Source: an uncultured Prevotella sp. (GTDB lineage Bacteria; Bacteroidota; Bacteroidia; Bacteroidales; Bacteroidaceae). From it: a stretch of 64,000 nt of DNA. A model generated the notes under the pieces. That model did not search any database. It saw nothing but the letters and a program-made list of their open reading frames with translations, and was not told where the DNA came from. A program made the position numbers and the translations under genes. The stretch lies in the NCBI GenBank assembly GCA_900541575.1, contig UQKO01000002.1, positions 36,951 through 100,950 of the forward strand, in the 5' to 3' direction. Of this stretch, positions 15,837 to 25,285 are shown one piece after another (the first letter of the stretch is position 1; the number at the start of each line of letters is the position of its first letter).

Positions 15837-17378
15837 ATGGCACAAGAAGACGTTTTCAAAAAGATCGTATCACATTGTAAGGAATATGGATTTGTATTCC
15901 CCTCAAGTGATATTTACGACGGTCTGGGCGCTGTGTACGACTATGGTCAGAACGGCGTGGAGCTCAAAAATAATATCAAGCAGTATTGGTGGCAGAGCAT
16001 GGTGCTCCTCCACGAGAATATCGTAGGTATCGACGCTGCCATCTTCATGCACCCCACCGTATGGAAGGCTTCGGGCCACGTGGATGCTTTCAACGATCCT
16101 CTCATCGACAATCGCGACTCAAAGAAGCGCTATCGCGCCGATGTGCTCATCGAAGACCAAATCGCTAAGTACGACGAAAAAATTGAAAAGGAAGTGGCTA
16201 AGGCTCGCAAGCGCTTTGGCGATGCTTTTGACGAAGAGAAGTTCCGCGAGACAAATGCCCGCGTGATTGAGCACCAACAGAAGCGCGATGCCCTACATCA
16301 GCGCTACTCTGATGCAATGAATAAGATGGATTTGGCAGAACTCAAGCAGATCATCCTTGACGAAGATATTGTATGCCCCATCTCAGGCACACGTAATTGG
16401 ACTGATGTGCGCCAGTTTAACCTCATGTTTAAGACTGAAGTAGGCTCTACAGCCGAAGGCTCTAGCACCATTTATCTCCGCCCCGAAACAGCACAGGGTA
16501 TCTTTGTAAACTACCTTAACGTGCAGAAAACGGGTCGCATGAAGCTCCCCTTTGGTATTGCTCAGATAGGTAAGGCTTTCCGTAATGAAATTGTGGCTCG
16601 TCAGTTTATTTTCCGTATGCGCGAGTTTGAACAAATGGAGATGCAGTTCTTCGTGAAGCCTGGCACTGAAATGGATTGGTTTAAGACATGGAAGAAGACA
16701 CGTCTGGCATGGCACGAAGCTTTAGGCTTCGGCGATGAATGCTATCGCTACCACGACCACGAGAAACTAGCTCACTATGCCAACGCCGCTACCGACATCG
16801 AATTTAAGATGCCCTTCGGATTCAAGGAGGTGGAAGGTATCCACTCTCGTACCAACTACGACCTAACGCAACATGCCAAGTTCTCAGGACGCAAAATCGA
16901 ATACTTCGACCCTGAAGAAAACCGCAGCTACACTCCATATGTAATCGAGACTTCTATCGGCGTAGACCGCATGTTTCTCAGCGTAATGTGCCACTCCTAT
17001 ACAGAAGAAAAACTCGAAAATGGCGAAACCCGCGTAGTACTGAAACTCCCCGCAGCCTTAGCTCCTATCAAACTGGCCGTGATGCCGCTTGTGAAGAAAG
17101 ACGGTCTGCCCGAGAAGGCTCACGAAATCATGAACGATTTGAAGTTCCACTTCAACTGCAAGTATGAAGAGAAAGATTCTATCGGTAAGCGCTATCGCCG
17201 TATGGACGCCATCGGTACTCCTTATTGTATCACCATTGACCACGATACGCTCAACGACAACTGCGTGACGCTGCGCAATCGCGACACAATGGAACAAACC
17301 CGTGTGCCCATCGCCAACCTCCGTTCGCTCATCGAAGACAAGGTAAGCATCACTTCACTGCTTAAAAAATTGCAGTAA
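15837..17378 (+). CDS. glyS: glycyl-tRNA synthetase (alpha2, class II)
   Basis: 513 residues from ATG 15837. An in-frame TTG at 15804 lies inside the -7 element, so the start is the downstream ATG. Class II motifs: GLGAVYDYGQNGVELKNNI near residue 28, TSGRVD-like ASGHVDAFNDPLID near 81, STAEGSSTIYLRPETAQGIF near 210, motif 2 near FRNEIVARQFIFRMREFEQM, motif 3 YVIETSIGVDRMFLSVM near 370, then the anticodon-binding domain. It is the eukaryote/archaeal-like dimeric form used by Bacteroidetes. Confidence 0.96.
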   Translation: MAQEDVFKKIVSHCKEYGFVFPSSDIYDGLGAVYDYGQNGVELKNNIKQYWWQSMVLLHENIVGIDAAIFMHPTVWKASGHVDAFNDPLIDNRDSKKRYRADVLIEDQIAKYDEKIEKEVAKARKRFGDAFDEEKFRETNARVIEHQQKRDALHQRYSDAMNKMDLAELKQIILDEDIVCPISGTRNWTDVRQFNLMFKTEVGSTAEGSSTIYLRPETAQGIFVNYLNVQKTGRMKLPFGIAQIGKAFRNEIVARQFIFRMREFEQMEMQFFVKPGTEMDWFKTWKKTRLAWHEALGFGDECYRYHDHEKLAHYANAATDIEFKMPFGFKEVEGIHSRTNYDLTQHAKFSGRKIEYFDPEENRSYTPYVIETSIGVDRMFLSVMCHSYTEEKLENGETRVVLKLPAALAPIKLAVMPLVKKDGLPEKAHEIMNDLKFHFNCKYEEKDSIGKRYRRMDAIGTPYCITIDHDTLNDNCVTLRNRDTMEQTRVPIANLRSLIEDKVSITSLLKKLQ

Positions 17379-17402
17379 TCCGCTTCCGATGAAACATATT
17401 CC

Positions 17403-17490
17403 GTTTGCGAGTTTATAATAAAGGAACACTCCGCACTGCGCATCCTAGCCGTGGGGAGAAAGCCTTTATATAAACTCGTAAACGCTTTTT
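17403..17490 (+). terminator. glyS terminator
   Basis: GTTTGCGAGTTTATA-ATAAAGG (17403-17424) pairs with CCTTTATATAAACTCGTAAAC (17463-17483), followed by GCTTTTT. The long stem encloses a GC-rich loop. It ends glyS or attenuates read-through into the FKBP-like gene. Confidence 0.6.
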
Positions 17491-17525
17491 ACTAATTCAC
17501 ATCACTTATCACCACCGACACCCTC

Positions 17526-18221
17526 ATGCGCAACAACAATCCCTTCCACACGCTCTTGCTCATCTTCGTGCTGGCCCTGGGCTTGGGCTCACTAGCCTCG
17601 TGTAGCGACAACGTGAACGAAACCGACAATAGCGAGTTCACTGCTAACTGGCAACAACGTAATGTGACCTATTTCGACAGCGTGATGAACGTGGCTCGCA
17701 CCCAAGTGGCCGAGGCAAAAAGTCAATATGGCGACAATTGGGAGGACCACTGCGAATGGCGCCTCTACTTGAGCTATGCCAAAACTGCGGGACGCTATGC
17801 CCACGATAGCATCTGCGTACGCATTCTTGAGCACGGCGAAGCTGACAACGGACTTTCCGACAATAAAGCTAATCGCCCTCTCTACACCGATTCGGTATTG
17901 GTCAACTACATTGGCCACCTCATCCCCACAAAAAGCTATAAAGAAGGTCGCGTGTTCGACCATAGCGGGCTCTATGAGTACGAGAGCTACGTGTTCCATC
18001 CCGAATATTCCACGCCTTCACATCTCCTAGTTTCCAACACCATCGATGGCTATACCACTGCTCTGCAATATATGCACCGCGGTGACCGTTGGAAGATATT
18101 TATCCCCCAAGAACTAGGCTACAAGAGTGCCTCTAGCGGTGTTCTCCCCGCTTACTCCACCCTGATATTCGACGTACAACTTAAAGATTTCCGCCGCTTA
18201 GGCTATAGTTTCAGCGAATGA
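17526..18221 (+). CDS. FKBP-type peptidyl-prolyl isomerase-like lipoprotein
   Basis: 231 residues. Lipoprotein signal peptide with lipobox LASC near residue 26, then a helical linker and an FKBP-like C-terminal domain: DSVLVNYIGHLIPTKSYKEG with VFDHS, then IDGYTTALQYMHRGDRWKIF and IPQELGYKS, ending YSTLIFDVQLKDF. The order matches FKBP (substrate pocket Y, F/D, W, Y). The family accelerates proline isomerisation of exported proteins, and the lipobox points to a membrane-anchored periplasmic protein. Downstream of glyS, a pairing also seen in other Bacteroidales. Confidence 0.8.
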   Translation: MRNNNPFHTLLLIFVLALGLGSLASCSDNVNETDNSEFTANWQQRNVTYFDSVMNVARTQVAEAKSQYGDNWEDHCEWRLYLSYAKTAGRYAHDSICVRILEHGEADNGLSDNKANRPLYTDSVLVNYIGHLIPTKSYKEGRVFDHSGLYEYESYVFHPEYSTPSHLLVSNTIDGYTTALQYMHRGDRWKIFIPQELGYKSASSGVLPAYSTLIFDVQLKDFRRLGYSFSE

Positions 18222-18337
18222 AGATAGCTTTCCAAAATGGGAACATCGATAGACATGAAATTTTGATAAGCTTGGAAGCATCAATAAGCGACCTTTCTCT
18301 CTAGAGATTATCCCCTACTCCCCAAAAATATTTCTCA

Positions 18338-19612
18338 GTGAAAATCAATCTTCCCTCTTCCAAAAGTTTGAGCAATCGTGCTTTGCTGCTCTGTGCCCTT
18401 AGTGGCACCGAAAGCAGCGTGGGACATATGTCCAACTGCGATGATACCTACGTGATGTGGCGTGCCTTGACCACTCGTTCTCACGAGGTCGACATAATGG
18501 CCGCTGGCACTGCCATGCGTTTCCTCACGGCATTCTTCAGCACTTGCTCCAACGAAGAACACATCATGACGGGCACTGAGCGTATGCGTCAACGTCCCAT
18601 TGGCGTACTAGTGGATGCATTGCGCCATCTCGGAGCAGAGATAGAATATACAGAGAAAGAAGGATTCCCGCCTCTCTGCATTAAGGGTCATCAACTCTGC
18701 GGCGGCGCGCTCTCGCTGCCTGCCAATGTGAGTTCGCAGTATATCTCGGCCCTACTCATGGTGGCTCCTCAAATGACAGAAGGCCTCTCTCTTACGCTCG
18801 AAGGAAACATCATATCGCGCCCCTACATCGATATGACACTGTCAATGATGCAGGCCTTTGGCGCTGATGCTCGCTGGGTGAGTGAAAACGTGATAAACGT
18901 TGCCCCCAAGTGCTATCGCGATGGAGTAATATTCAATGTCGAAAGCGACTGGAGTGCTGCTTCCTATTGGTATGAAGTGGCTGCTATCTTGCCCTCGAAG
19001 CTCCACGGAGAGCCTTTCTCTATCACGCTACCATGGCTTCATGCCAAAAGTTGGCAGGGAGATAGCGAGGTTCAACGCCTTTTCCAACCGCTTGGCGTAG
19101 AGACGGAATTCGATGCCGAACATGAGTGGGCTACCCTCCGTCGCAACGATGCCATTGCCTTGCCTGAAGGCGAGACGTATGAGGCGAACCTCGTTGACCA
19201 ACCCGACTTAGCACAGACACTCGTTGTTACCTGTGCCCTTTTGCGTCGCCCCTTCCGTTTCACAGGACTCCGTTCGCTGCGCATCAAGGAGACCGACCGC
19301 ATGGAAGCGCTCCGCAATGAATTAGCCAAATTGGGCGTAGACTTAGGTATAGAAGGTGACGAAGCACTCTTCGTTAGCAACTATTCGCCCGATGCACCTC
19401 GTTATAATGGAATGCCCATCGCTACCTATCACGACCACCGCATGGCCATGGCCTTTGCCCCAGCACGCTTGCTCTGCCCCACCTTGCAGATTGCCCATCC
19501 CGAAGTAGTGAGCAAGAGTTATCCCAATTTCTGGGAAGAATTCTCCAAGGTAATCAAACTTGTGGGCATTCCTGGTAGATTTCCCGACACACTAGAAGAG
19601 CTAAGCCAATAA
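18338..19612 (+). CDS. aroA: 3-phosphoshikimate 1-carboxyvinyltransferase (EPSP synthase)
   Basis: 424 residues from a GTG at 18338, which starts directly at the first beta strand KINLPSSKSLSNRALLL holding the PEP/shikimate-3-P lysine. Then AAGTAMRFLTAFFS near residue 55, SSQYISALLM near 130, KETDRMEALRNELAKLG near 310, and DHRMAMAFA near 365. It catalyses the sixth shikimate step. Residues are those of a functional enzyme, though GTAMR replaces the usual GNAGTAMR. No ATG upstream fits, so GTG is the likely start. The gap to the preceding gene is 116 bp. Confidence 0.9.
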   Translation: MKINLPSSKSLSNRALLLCALSGTESSVGHMSNCDDTYVMWRALTTRSHEVDIMAAGTAMRFLTAFFSTCSNEEHIMTGTERMRQRPIGVLVDALRHLGAEIEYTEKEGFPPLCIKGHQLCGGALSLPANVSSQYISALLMVAPQMTEGLSLTLEGNIISRPYIDMTLSMMQAFGADARWVSENVINVAPKCYRDGVIFNVESDWSAASYWYEVAAILPSKLHGEPFSITLPWLHAKSWQGDSEVQRLFQPLGVETEFDAEHEWATLRRNDAIALPEGETYEANLVDQPDLAQTLVVTCALLRRPFRFTGLRSLRIKETDRMEALRNELAKLGVDLGIEGDEALFVSNYSPDAPRYNGMPIATYHDHRMAMAFAPARLLCPTLQIAHPEVVSKSYPNFWEEFSKVIKLVGIPGRFPDTLEELSQ

Positions 19613-19717
19613 GTCGTCCTTTTCTACTTCCCGAGAAAGATTATACGAAAGACACTTGCTAGATAGACACTAGCTAGAAAGCACCCCCCTTCCTCTATAA
19701 CACAGAAACTATTCCCC

Positions 19718-20128
19718 ATGTTTATACTCATTCTCTCGCTCGTAGCGCTTTGCCTCGTGGCTCTAGTGGCTGGTTGGCTACGTAACCGTTCGCTCCAGCG
19801 TAAGCTCCAACGTGGCGAAATAAGCGAAATGCCTACCATACAGAAATCTCGTCCTGACGGATGCTGCGGGAAACATGCCGTATGCGAAAAGGAGCAACTT
19901 ATCACTGCTTCTACCCGTCCTATCGAATATTTTGAAGACGAGGAATTGGATGCTTATCGAGGACGTGTGAGTGATAGCTATACACCATCCGAAGTAGATG
20001 ATTTCGAGGAGGTGCTCACCACAATGCGTCCCTCTGAAGTAGCCGACTGGGTACGTTCATTACAACTGCGTGGTGTGGAACTCCCCGATGAACTGAAAGA
20101 CGAAGTAATGATGCTTATCGAAGGCTAG
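19718..20128 (+). CDS. small membrane-anchored Cys-rich protein (unknown)
   Basis: 136 residues. An N-terminal membrane helix (MFILILSLVALCLVALVAGWL) is followed by a basic stretch, then the motif PDGCCGKHAVCEKE near residue 46, which could bind a metal. The C-terminal half is acidic (YFEDEELDAYRGR, then TMRPSEVADWVRSLQLRGVE), with a helical WxxSL segment. Found next to a metal ABC permease (18 bp downstream) and porW, an order I recall from other Bacteroidales. Function unknown; the Cys cluster and neighbour hint at metal handling, as inference only. Confidence 0.75.
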   Translation: MFILILSLVALCLVALVAGWLRNRSLQRKLQRGEISEMPTIQKSRPDGCCGKHAVCEKEQLITASTRPIEYFEDEELDAYRGRVSDSYTPSEVDDFEEVLTTMRPSEVADWVRSLQLRGVELPDELKDEVMMLIEG

Positions 20129-20146
20129 CAAAAGCCCCCTATCCTC

Positions 20147-20956
20147 ATGATTCTGCAATACGCTTTTTTCCAAAATGCCCTCTTAGGTGCTTTGCTCGCT
20201 TCGATACTCTGCGCCGTGGTAGGCACTTACGTGGTGACTCGCCGCATGGTCATTGTGGGCGGCGGCATGGCACATGCCTCGCTCGGAGGTGTAGGAGTAG
20301 CTGCCTTCTGCGGATTTTCGCCATTGATAGGAGCTGCGGGCTTTGCCGCACTCTCTGGCTTTGCCATACTGTGGCTTAGTCGCAACAGACAAGTGCGACA
20401 AGATTCGGCCATTGCCATGATATGGACATGGGGCATGGCACTAGGCATTCTCTTTGCCTATCTCACACCAGGATTCATGTCGGACCTTCCAGCCTACTTA
20501 TTCGGCGATATTCTAAGCATATCCAGAACAGATTTAGTCGTGTTAGGAGGAATCACAATCATAGCCGTGGGACTATACTTAATTCTGCGCAGCGCCATTA
20601 TCAGCGTGGCATGCGATAGCGACTTTGCTCGTACACAAGGGCTCCCCGTATCTGCCTTACAATCAGGCATGATGCTACTCACGGCTCTGACCATTGTGGC
20701 TTGCCTCCACATGGTGGGCATCGTCATGGTAATATCGCTACTCAGTGTACCACAAATGACAGCGGCCATATTTGTGCGTACTTATAATGCGCAACTTTGG
20801 CTCTCAGCCCTTTTTGCTTTTATGGGTTGCGTTGCAGGACTTTTCCTTTCCTTTTATGCCGACGTACCAGGCGGAGCTTCTGTTATCTTAGCAAGTATTT
20901 GCATTTATCTGCTCTGCCGTACAATAAAGTATGCCACTAGCAAGTTTATATCCTAA
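20147..20956 (+). CDS. metal ABC transporter permease (ZnuB/MntB type)
   Basis: 269 residues, about eight hydrophobic helices. Begins with YAFFQNALLGALLASILCAV and the conserved VTRRMVIVGGGMAHASLGGV of ABC-3 permeases, later VGIVMVISLLSVPQMTAAIF. It forms the membrane channel for zinc, manganese or iron with an ATPase and a binding lipoprotein. Neither partner lies in the window; they must be encoded elsewhere. It follows the small Cys protein by 18 bp and is probably co-transcribed with it. Confidence 0.9.
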   Translation: MILQYAFFQNALLGALLASILCAVVGTYVVTRRMVIVGGGMAHASLGGVGVAAFCGFSPLIGAAGFAALSGFAILWLSRNRQVRQDSAIAMIWTWGMALGILFAYLTPGFMSDLPAYLFGDILSISRTDLVVLGGITIIAVGLYLILRSAIISVACDSDFARTQGLPVSALQSGMMLLTALTIVACLHMVGIVMVISLLSVPQMTAAIFVRTYNAQLWLSALFAFMGCVAGLFLSFYADVPGGASVILASICIYLLCRTIKYATSKFIS

Positions 20957-21092
20957 GTTGAGAGGAATTCATAGAAGGGAAGATTTATGTTAATCAACAA
21001 GGATACATTCTAAAATCCATCCCACATTCCTATTTTACCACTTAGGTTATCCTATTCATAAAGTTTTTTCACTCAGACAATATCTAACGAAC

Positions 21093-24038
21093 TTGAAACG
21101 CTCTCGCAACATATTCCACGCATGTCTAGTCATCGTGCTCACGATGGCCGTTGTATCGTGTTCCACGAAGAAGAATACGGCCGCATCGCGTTTCTGGCAA
21201 TCGTTCACTGCTCACTACAATATCTACTTCAATGGATCGCAAGCCTACGAAGAGGGAGAAAAAGCAAAGCTGAGCGCACATAAAGACAACTTCACGGAAC
21301 TGCTACCCGTGTTTCTCGTAGGCGTTGAAAGCTCGCGCACCACGGGAAAATCTAATTTTGAAACAGCCATTACGAAATGTCAGAAAGCGATTTCGCTTCA
21401 TAGCATCAAACGCCGTCCATTGGTGAGCGCTAATAAGCGTAAGAGCCCTAAGACGAAAGCTTATCTACAACGCAAGGAATTCAACCCCTTCCTCAAAAAA
21501 GCATGGCTCATGATGGGACGTGCACAATTTGAAAAAGGCGATTTCTTTGAAGCCGCAGCAACCTTCTCTTACATCACGCGTCTCTATGCAGCTGAGCCGA
21601 CCGTAGCTTCAGAAGCACGCCAGTGGATGGCACGCTGCTACGTGCAGGAGAAGTGGTACTACGATGCCGAGGATGCCCTCAAGCGCGTACGCACAGATTC
21701 CGTGACGAAGCAAACACTTCGCGAAGCTGATGCCACTCAGGCAGCGTTGCTCATCGGACAAGAACGCTTTAAAGAGGCCGTCCCTTATCTTGAACGAGCG
21801 GCGCGTCAAGCAAAAGGCAACTTCCGGCAGGCACGTCTTTACTACCTATTAGGCCAGATTCAGCGTCATTTAGGCAACGACCTAGCGGCCTATAAGTCTC
21901 TTCAATCATGCATCCGTAAGAGTCCACCCTATGAGCTAGCATTCAATGCCCGCATCCTCCAAACGGAAGTATTGGCAGCCAAACAGAGTTCACGCAAATC
22001 GATGATCTCGAAGCTTCAACGCATGGCGCGCGCTAATGTAAACAAGGAATACCTCGACCAAGTATACTACGCACTAGGCAACATCTACCTAGCTCAACGC
22101 GACACTGCATCTGCCGTGTCGGCCTACGAGAAAGGACGCGCTAAGAGCACACGCAATGGTATAGAAAAAGGTGTGTTATTGCTCCGCCTAGGCGAAGTCT
22201 ATTGGGATCGCCACCAATTCGATAAAGCACAGGGTTGCTATACGGAGGCGATTGGCCTCGTGGATAAGAATCGCCCCGATTATGAAGAAATCATGCATCG
22301 TTCACGTGTGCTTGACAAACTCGTGCCATACACCTCGGCCGTATACCTACAAGATAGTCTACAAGCGTTGGCCCGCATGAGCGTAGCCGACCGAAATGCG
22401 GCCATTGATCGCGTTATAACTGCATTGAAAAAGAAGGAGGAAGAAGAGCGCAAAGCGCGCCGTGACTCAGCAGCTCAGGCGCGAGCCGACGAAAATGCAC
22501 AGAATGGAGGCGGCTCATCAGCCAATGGTTCATCTTCCAATGGAAACAATAGTGCACAACAAAATGCTTCTGTGGGAGGCAATAAGGAGTGGTATTTTTA
22601 CAATCCAATGATTGTGGCACAAGGTAAGCAAGACTTCATGAAGCGTTGGGGTAAACGCAAGAATGCCGACAATTGGCGGCGTTCAAACCTCACTGTGGTG
22701 AGCATGGAGGGACACGAGGGTTTCGACTATGAGGCCGATGACTCTATACGTGCCGCAGAGAAAGCTCAAGCCGACACTGAAAGCACCGACACGCTCTCTG
22801 CTGCCACCGACTCGCTGCAAAGTAACCCTCACCAACGCGAATATTATCTAGCCCAAATTCCGTTCTCGGCAGAGGCCAAGGAAGCTTCCGACAATATTAT
22901 AAAGGATGGTCTCTACAACGCGGGTATCATCGAGAAAGACGACCTTGAAGACTTTCCCCTCGCTGCTGCTACGCTAGAAAGGCTCACCACGCAGTATACC
23001 GACTATGAGAACATGGCGGATGCTTACTACCAACTATTCTTGCTCTACTTTCGCTGGGGACGCACGGAACGAGCACAGCAAATGCGCCAACACATGGCGC
23101 AACTCTATCCCAACGATGAGCGTACAAAGGTGATTACAGACCCGAACTTCGAATTTAAAGCTCGCTTTGGTAAGGCTATTGAAGACTCGCTCTACGCAGC
23201 CACCTACCAGGCTTACCGCCAGCGCAATCTCGAAATGGTGGGAAACAACTTCGACATCTCTACAAAGGAATATCCCGCTGGAGCCAACCGTCCCAAGTTT
23301 ATCTTCGTCCACGCTCTGTCTCGTCTCGGGACAGCACCCGCGAGAGAGGTGTCTGAGGAACTACGTCAGTTGGTGAAAGATTTCCCCGAAAGCGATGTCA
23401 GCCCCCTCGCAGGAATGATTGTAAAGGGCCTTGAAGCAGGACGGAAGCCAGGCACAGGAACTTTCGATCTCGGATCGCTTTGGGATCGTCGCACTGCTGA
23501 AGCTACAACAGCCGAACAACAGACACAGGCAAAACGCTTTTCCCCCGATCGGAATGCGCCCTTCCTTTTCGTTCTAGCCTATCCCACCGATTCGGTGGAC
23601 AATAACAAACTGCTCTACGAAATGGCGCAATTCAACTTCTCTTCATTCGTTGTCCGTGGTTTCGACATGTCCATCGTGCAGAACGATGGTTTGAGCCAAT
23701 TTCGCATAGCGGGTTTTTCTTCTTACGATGAAGCTCATGCTTATGCTCAACGAGTGTTTAAAAACAAGCAACTGCGACCATTCCTCGACCATTCACGCAT
23801 ACTGCTCATCTCGAAAGAGAACCTCGACCTACTCGGCTCTGTATTTAGCTTCAACGACTATCAGGCCTTCTTCGATCGTACCTTTGTTCCGCTTCGCTTG
23901 CCTGCCAATGTTCCTATTGAGACAGCACCCATCGAACAACATTACGAAGATGAGTATACACCCGAAGAACTTGAGCGCATCAACAGCAGTCAGGGCACCG
24001 ACAATAACGGATCCGATGATGATGGAGAATGGTACTAA
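21093..24038 (+). CDS. porW: PorW/SprE-like TPR lipoprotein of the type IX secretion system
   Basis: 981 residues from a TTG at 21093, chosen because it supplies a complete lipoprotein signal (MKRSRNIFHACLVIVL, then VVSC near residue 23). Tetratricopeptide repeats fill the N-terminal half (for example FFEAAATFSYITRLYAAEP, DDALKRV-type helices, SAVSAYEKGRAKSTRNG). A low-complexity Ser/Asn/Gly linker lies near residues 465-490, further TPRs follow (MADAYYQLFLLYFRWG), then a C-terminal alpha/beta region. Established: PorW (P. gingivalis) and SprE (Flavobacterium) are lipoproteins required for T9SS function. Long length and lipobox fit. Together with porZ this indicates a working T9SS. Confidence 0.82.
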   Translation: MKRSRNIFHACLVIVLTMAVVSCSTKKNTAASRFWQSFTAHYNIYFNGSQAYEEGEKAKLSAHKDNFTELLPVFLVGVESSRTTGKSNFETAITKCQKAISLHSIKRRPLVSANKRKSPKTKAYLQRKEFNPFLKKAWLMMGRAQFEKGDFFEAAATFSYITRLYAAEPTVASEARQWMARCYVQEKWYYDAEDALKRVRTDSVTKQTLREADATQAALLIGQERFKEAVPYLERAARQAKGNFRQARLYYLLGQIQRHLGNDLAAYKSLQSCIRKSPPYELAFNARILQTEVLAAKQSSRKSMISKLQRMARANVNKEYLDQVYYALGNIYLAQRDTASAVSAYEKGRAKSTRNGIEKGVLLLRLGEVYWDRHQFDKAQGCYTEAIGLVDKNRPDYEEIMHRSRVLDKLVPYTSAVYLQDSLQALARMSVADRNAAIDRVITALKKKEEEERKARRDSAAQARADENAQNGGGSSANGSSSNGNNSAQQNASVGGNKEWYFYNPMIVAQGKQDFMKRWGKRKNADNWRRSNLTVVSMEGHEGFDYEADDSIRAAEKAQADTESTDTLSAATDSLQSNPHQREYYLAQIPFSAEAKEASDNIIKDGLYNAGIIEKDDLEDFPLAAATLERLTTQYTDYENMADAYYQLFLLYFRWGRTERAQQMRQHMAQLYPNDERTKVITDPNFEFKARFGKAIEDSLYAATYQAYRQRNLEMVGNNFDISTKEYPAGANRPKFIFVHALSRLGTAPAREVSEELRQLVKDFPESDVSPLAGMIVKGLEAGRKPGTGTFDLGSLWDRRTAEATTAEQQTQAKRFSPDRNAPFLFVLAYPTDSVDNNKLLYEMAQFNFSSFVVRGFDMSIVQNDGLSQFRIAGFSSYDEAHAYAQRVFKNKQLRPFLDHSRILLISKENLDLLGSVFSFNDYQAFFDRTFVPLRLPANVPIETAPIEQHYEDEYTPEELERINSSQGTDNNGSDDDGEWY

Positions 24039-24163
24039 TCCTATCATTCTTTACATGGAAGCCAGAGAAGCCCCATTGCTCTAAAAGAGATGCATTAAGT
24101 TTTTCATGCCTAAAGAAAATCTATTTAGCATCGCAAGAAGATTTCTCTACTGCAAACATCTAA

Positions 24164-24224
24164 CAAAGCGGTTCATGCAATAAGTAAGTTTCACATGGCT
24201 TACATTGTTGCATGAACCGCTTTT
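24164..24224. terminator. bidirectional terminator between porW and the cation efflux gene
   Basis: AAAGCGGTTCATGCAA (24165-24180) pairs with TTGCATGAACCGCTTT (24208-24223), with inner pairs TAAGTAAG / CTTAC and T/A runs on both sides. It separates converging porW and the 24278 gene. Confidence 0.85.
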
Positions 24225-24277
24225 ACAATACACACTATATATGTGTACCTCACTTGTTCGTACGAGTTTTTAGCTAT

Positions 24278-25177
24278 CTATTCCTCTATTGGCTCCACAT
24301 GCGTAGTAATAATCGTCTGTTTGCCGAAGTGCTGACGTAGGCGATTTTCGATGCTTCGCGTAGCATTATGCGCATCCATCAATGAAGTATCTCCGTCCAT
24401 GCGGAAGTGTACATCGATAGCTCGGTTATTGCCAATGCGGCGAGTTCGCAAGTTATGAGGCTTCGACACGCCAGGTTCAGCAAGAATACTTTCTATAATG
24501 AAGCGTTCCTCATCCTCAGGCAGCGATTTCTCTAGTAATTCTTGAATGCTAGGAATAAAGAGTTTCAGCGATACACGAATAATAAATACACTCACCACCA
24601 CAGCGGCAATCGGATCGAGCACACGCCAATTGGGACCCAGCAGAATAGCCCCACCTATGCCTATGGCCGTACCGATGCTTGAGAGCGCATCACTGCGATG
24701 ATGCCATGCATTAGCGATGACCGCAGGAGAATCTACTTGACGACCTACGCGGGTAGTCCACTGATAAAGGAATTCCTTAGAAACAATCGACACGAGGGCA
24801 GCGACAAGAGCCACCACGCCAGGCTGCTCAATAGTGTGACCAGTGCAGACACTAAATATCTTAGTTGCGCTCGACCAAAGAATACCAATGCCTACAACGC
24901 AGAGCATAAGGCCGATAAGGGTAGAGGCAAGCGTTTCGTACTTACCGTGTCCAAAATCGTGGTCGGTATCGCAAGGCTTAGAAGAGATGCGCACAAAGAG
25001 TATTACAACAACGTCGGTAATAAAGTCGGAGAGAGAATGCACAGCATCGGCAATCATTGCTGAACTTCCACCGAAAATACCTGCTACAAACTTGAACACA
25101 AGGAGCAGAAAATTTACAAAACTACCCCATAATGTGACGCAAAATATCTCACGCTCACGTTTTTTACTAGATTCCAT
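24278..25177 (-). CDS. cation diffusion facilitator transporter
   Basis: 299 residues. Four to six membrane helices with the CDF metal site: SSAMIADAVHSLSDFITDVV near residue 38 (HxxxD) and NAWHHRSDALSSIGTAIGIG near 151 (HxxxD). The DHDFGHGKYETLASTLIG loop follows helix 2. A C-terminal cytoplasmic domain carries HNLRTRRIGN and DVHFRMDGD. Exports Zn2+, Co2+, Fe2+ or Mn2+ in exchange for protons; the substrate is not clear from sequence. Confidence 0.93.
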   Translation of the reverse strand: MESSKKREREIFCVTLWGSFVNFLLLVFKFVAGIFGGSSAMIADAVHSLSDFITDVVVILFVRISSKPCDTDHDFGHGKYETLASTLIGLMLCVVGIGILWSSATKIFSVCTGHTIEQPGVVALVAALVSIVSKEFLYQWTTRVGRQVDSPAVIANAWHHRSDALSSIGTAIGIGGAILLGPNWRVLDPIAAVVVSVFIIRVSLKLFIPSIQELLEKSLPEDEERFIIESILAEPGVSKPHNLRTRRIGNNRAIDVHFRMDGDTSLMDAHNATRSIENRLRQHFGKQTIITTHVEPIEE

Positions 25178-25198
25178 TTCTTATTTTATTATATAGAG

Positions 25199-25228
25199 AC
25201 GCACCTGTACTAGTTCATACAGGTGCGT
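25199..25228. terminator. hairpin downstream of the epimerase gene
   Basis: ACGCACCTGTA (25199-25209) and TACAGGTGCGT (25218-25228) form a perfect 11-bp stem with an 8-nt loop, between the epimerase stop (25286) and the CDF start (25177). T tracts are short on either strand. Confidence 0.6.
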
Positions 25229-25285
25229 TTATATGTATCATTGATTCGTCACAACAATAAATTTACAAAAATCTAGCATACCAAT

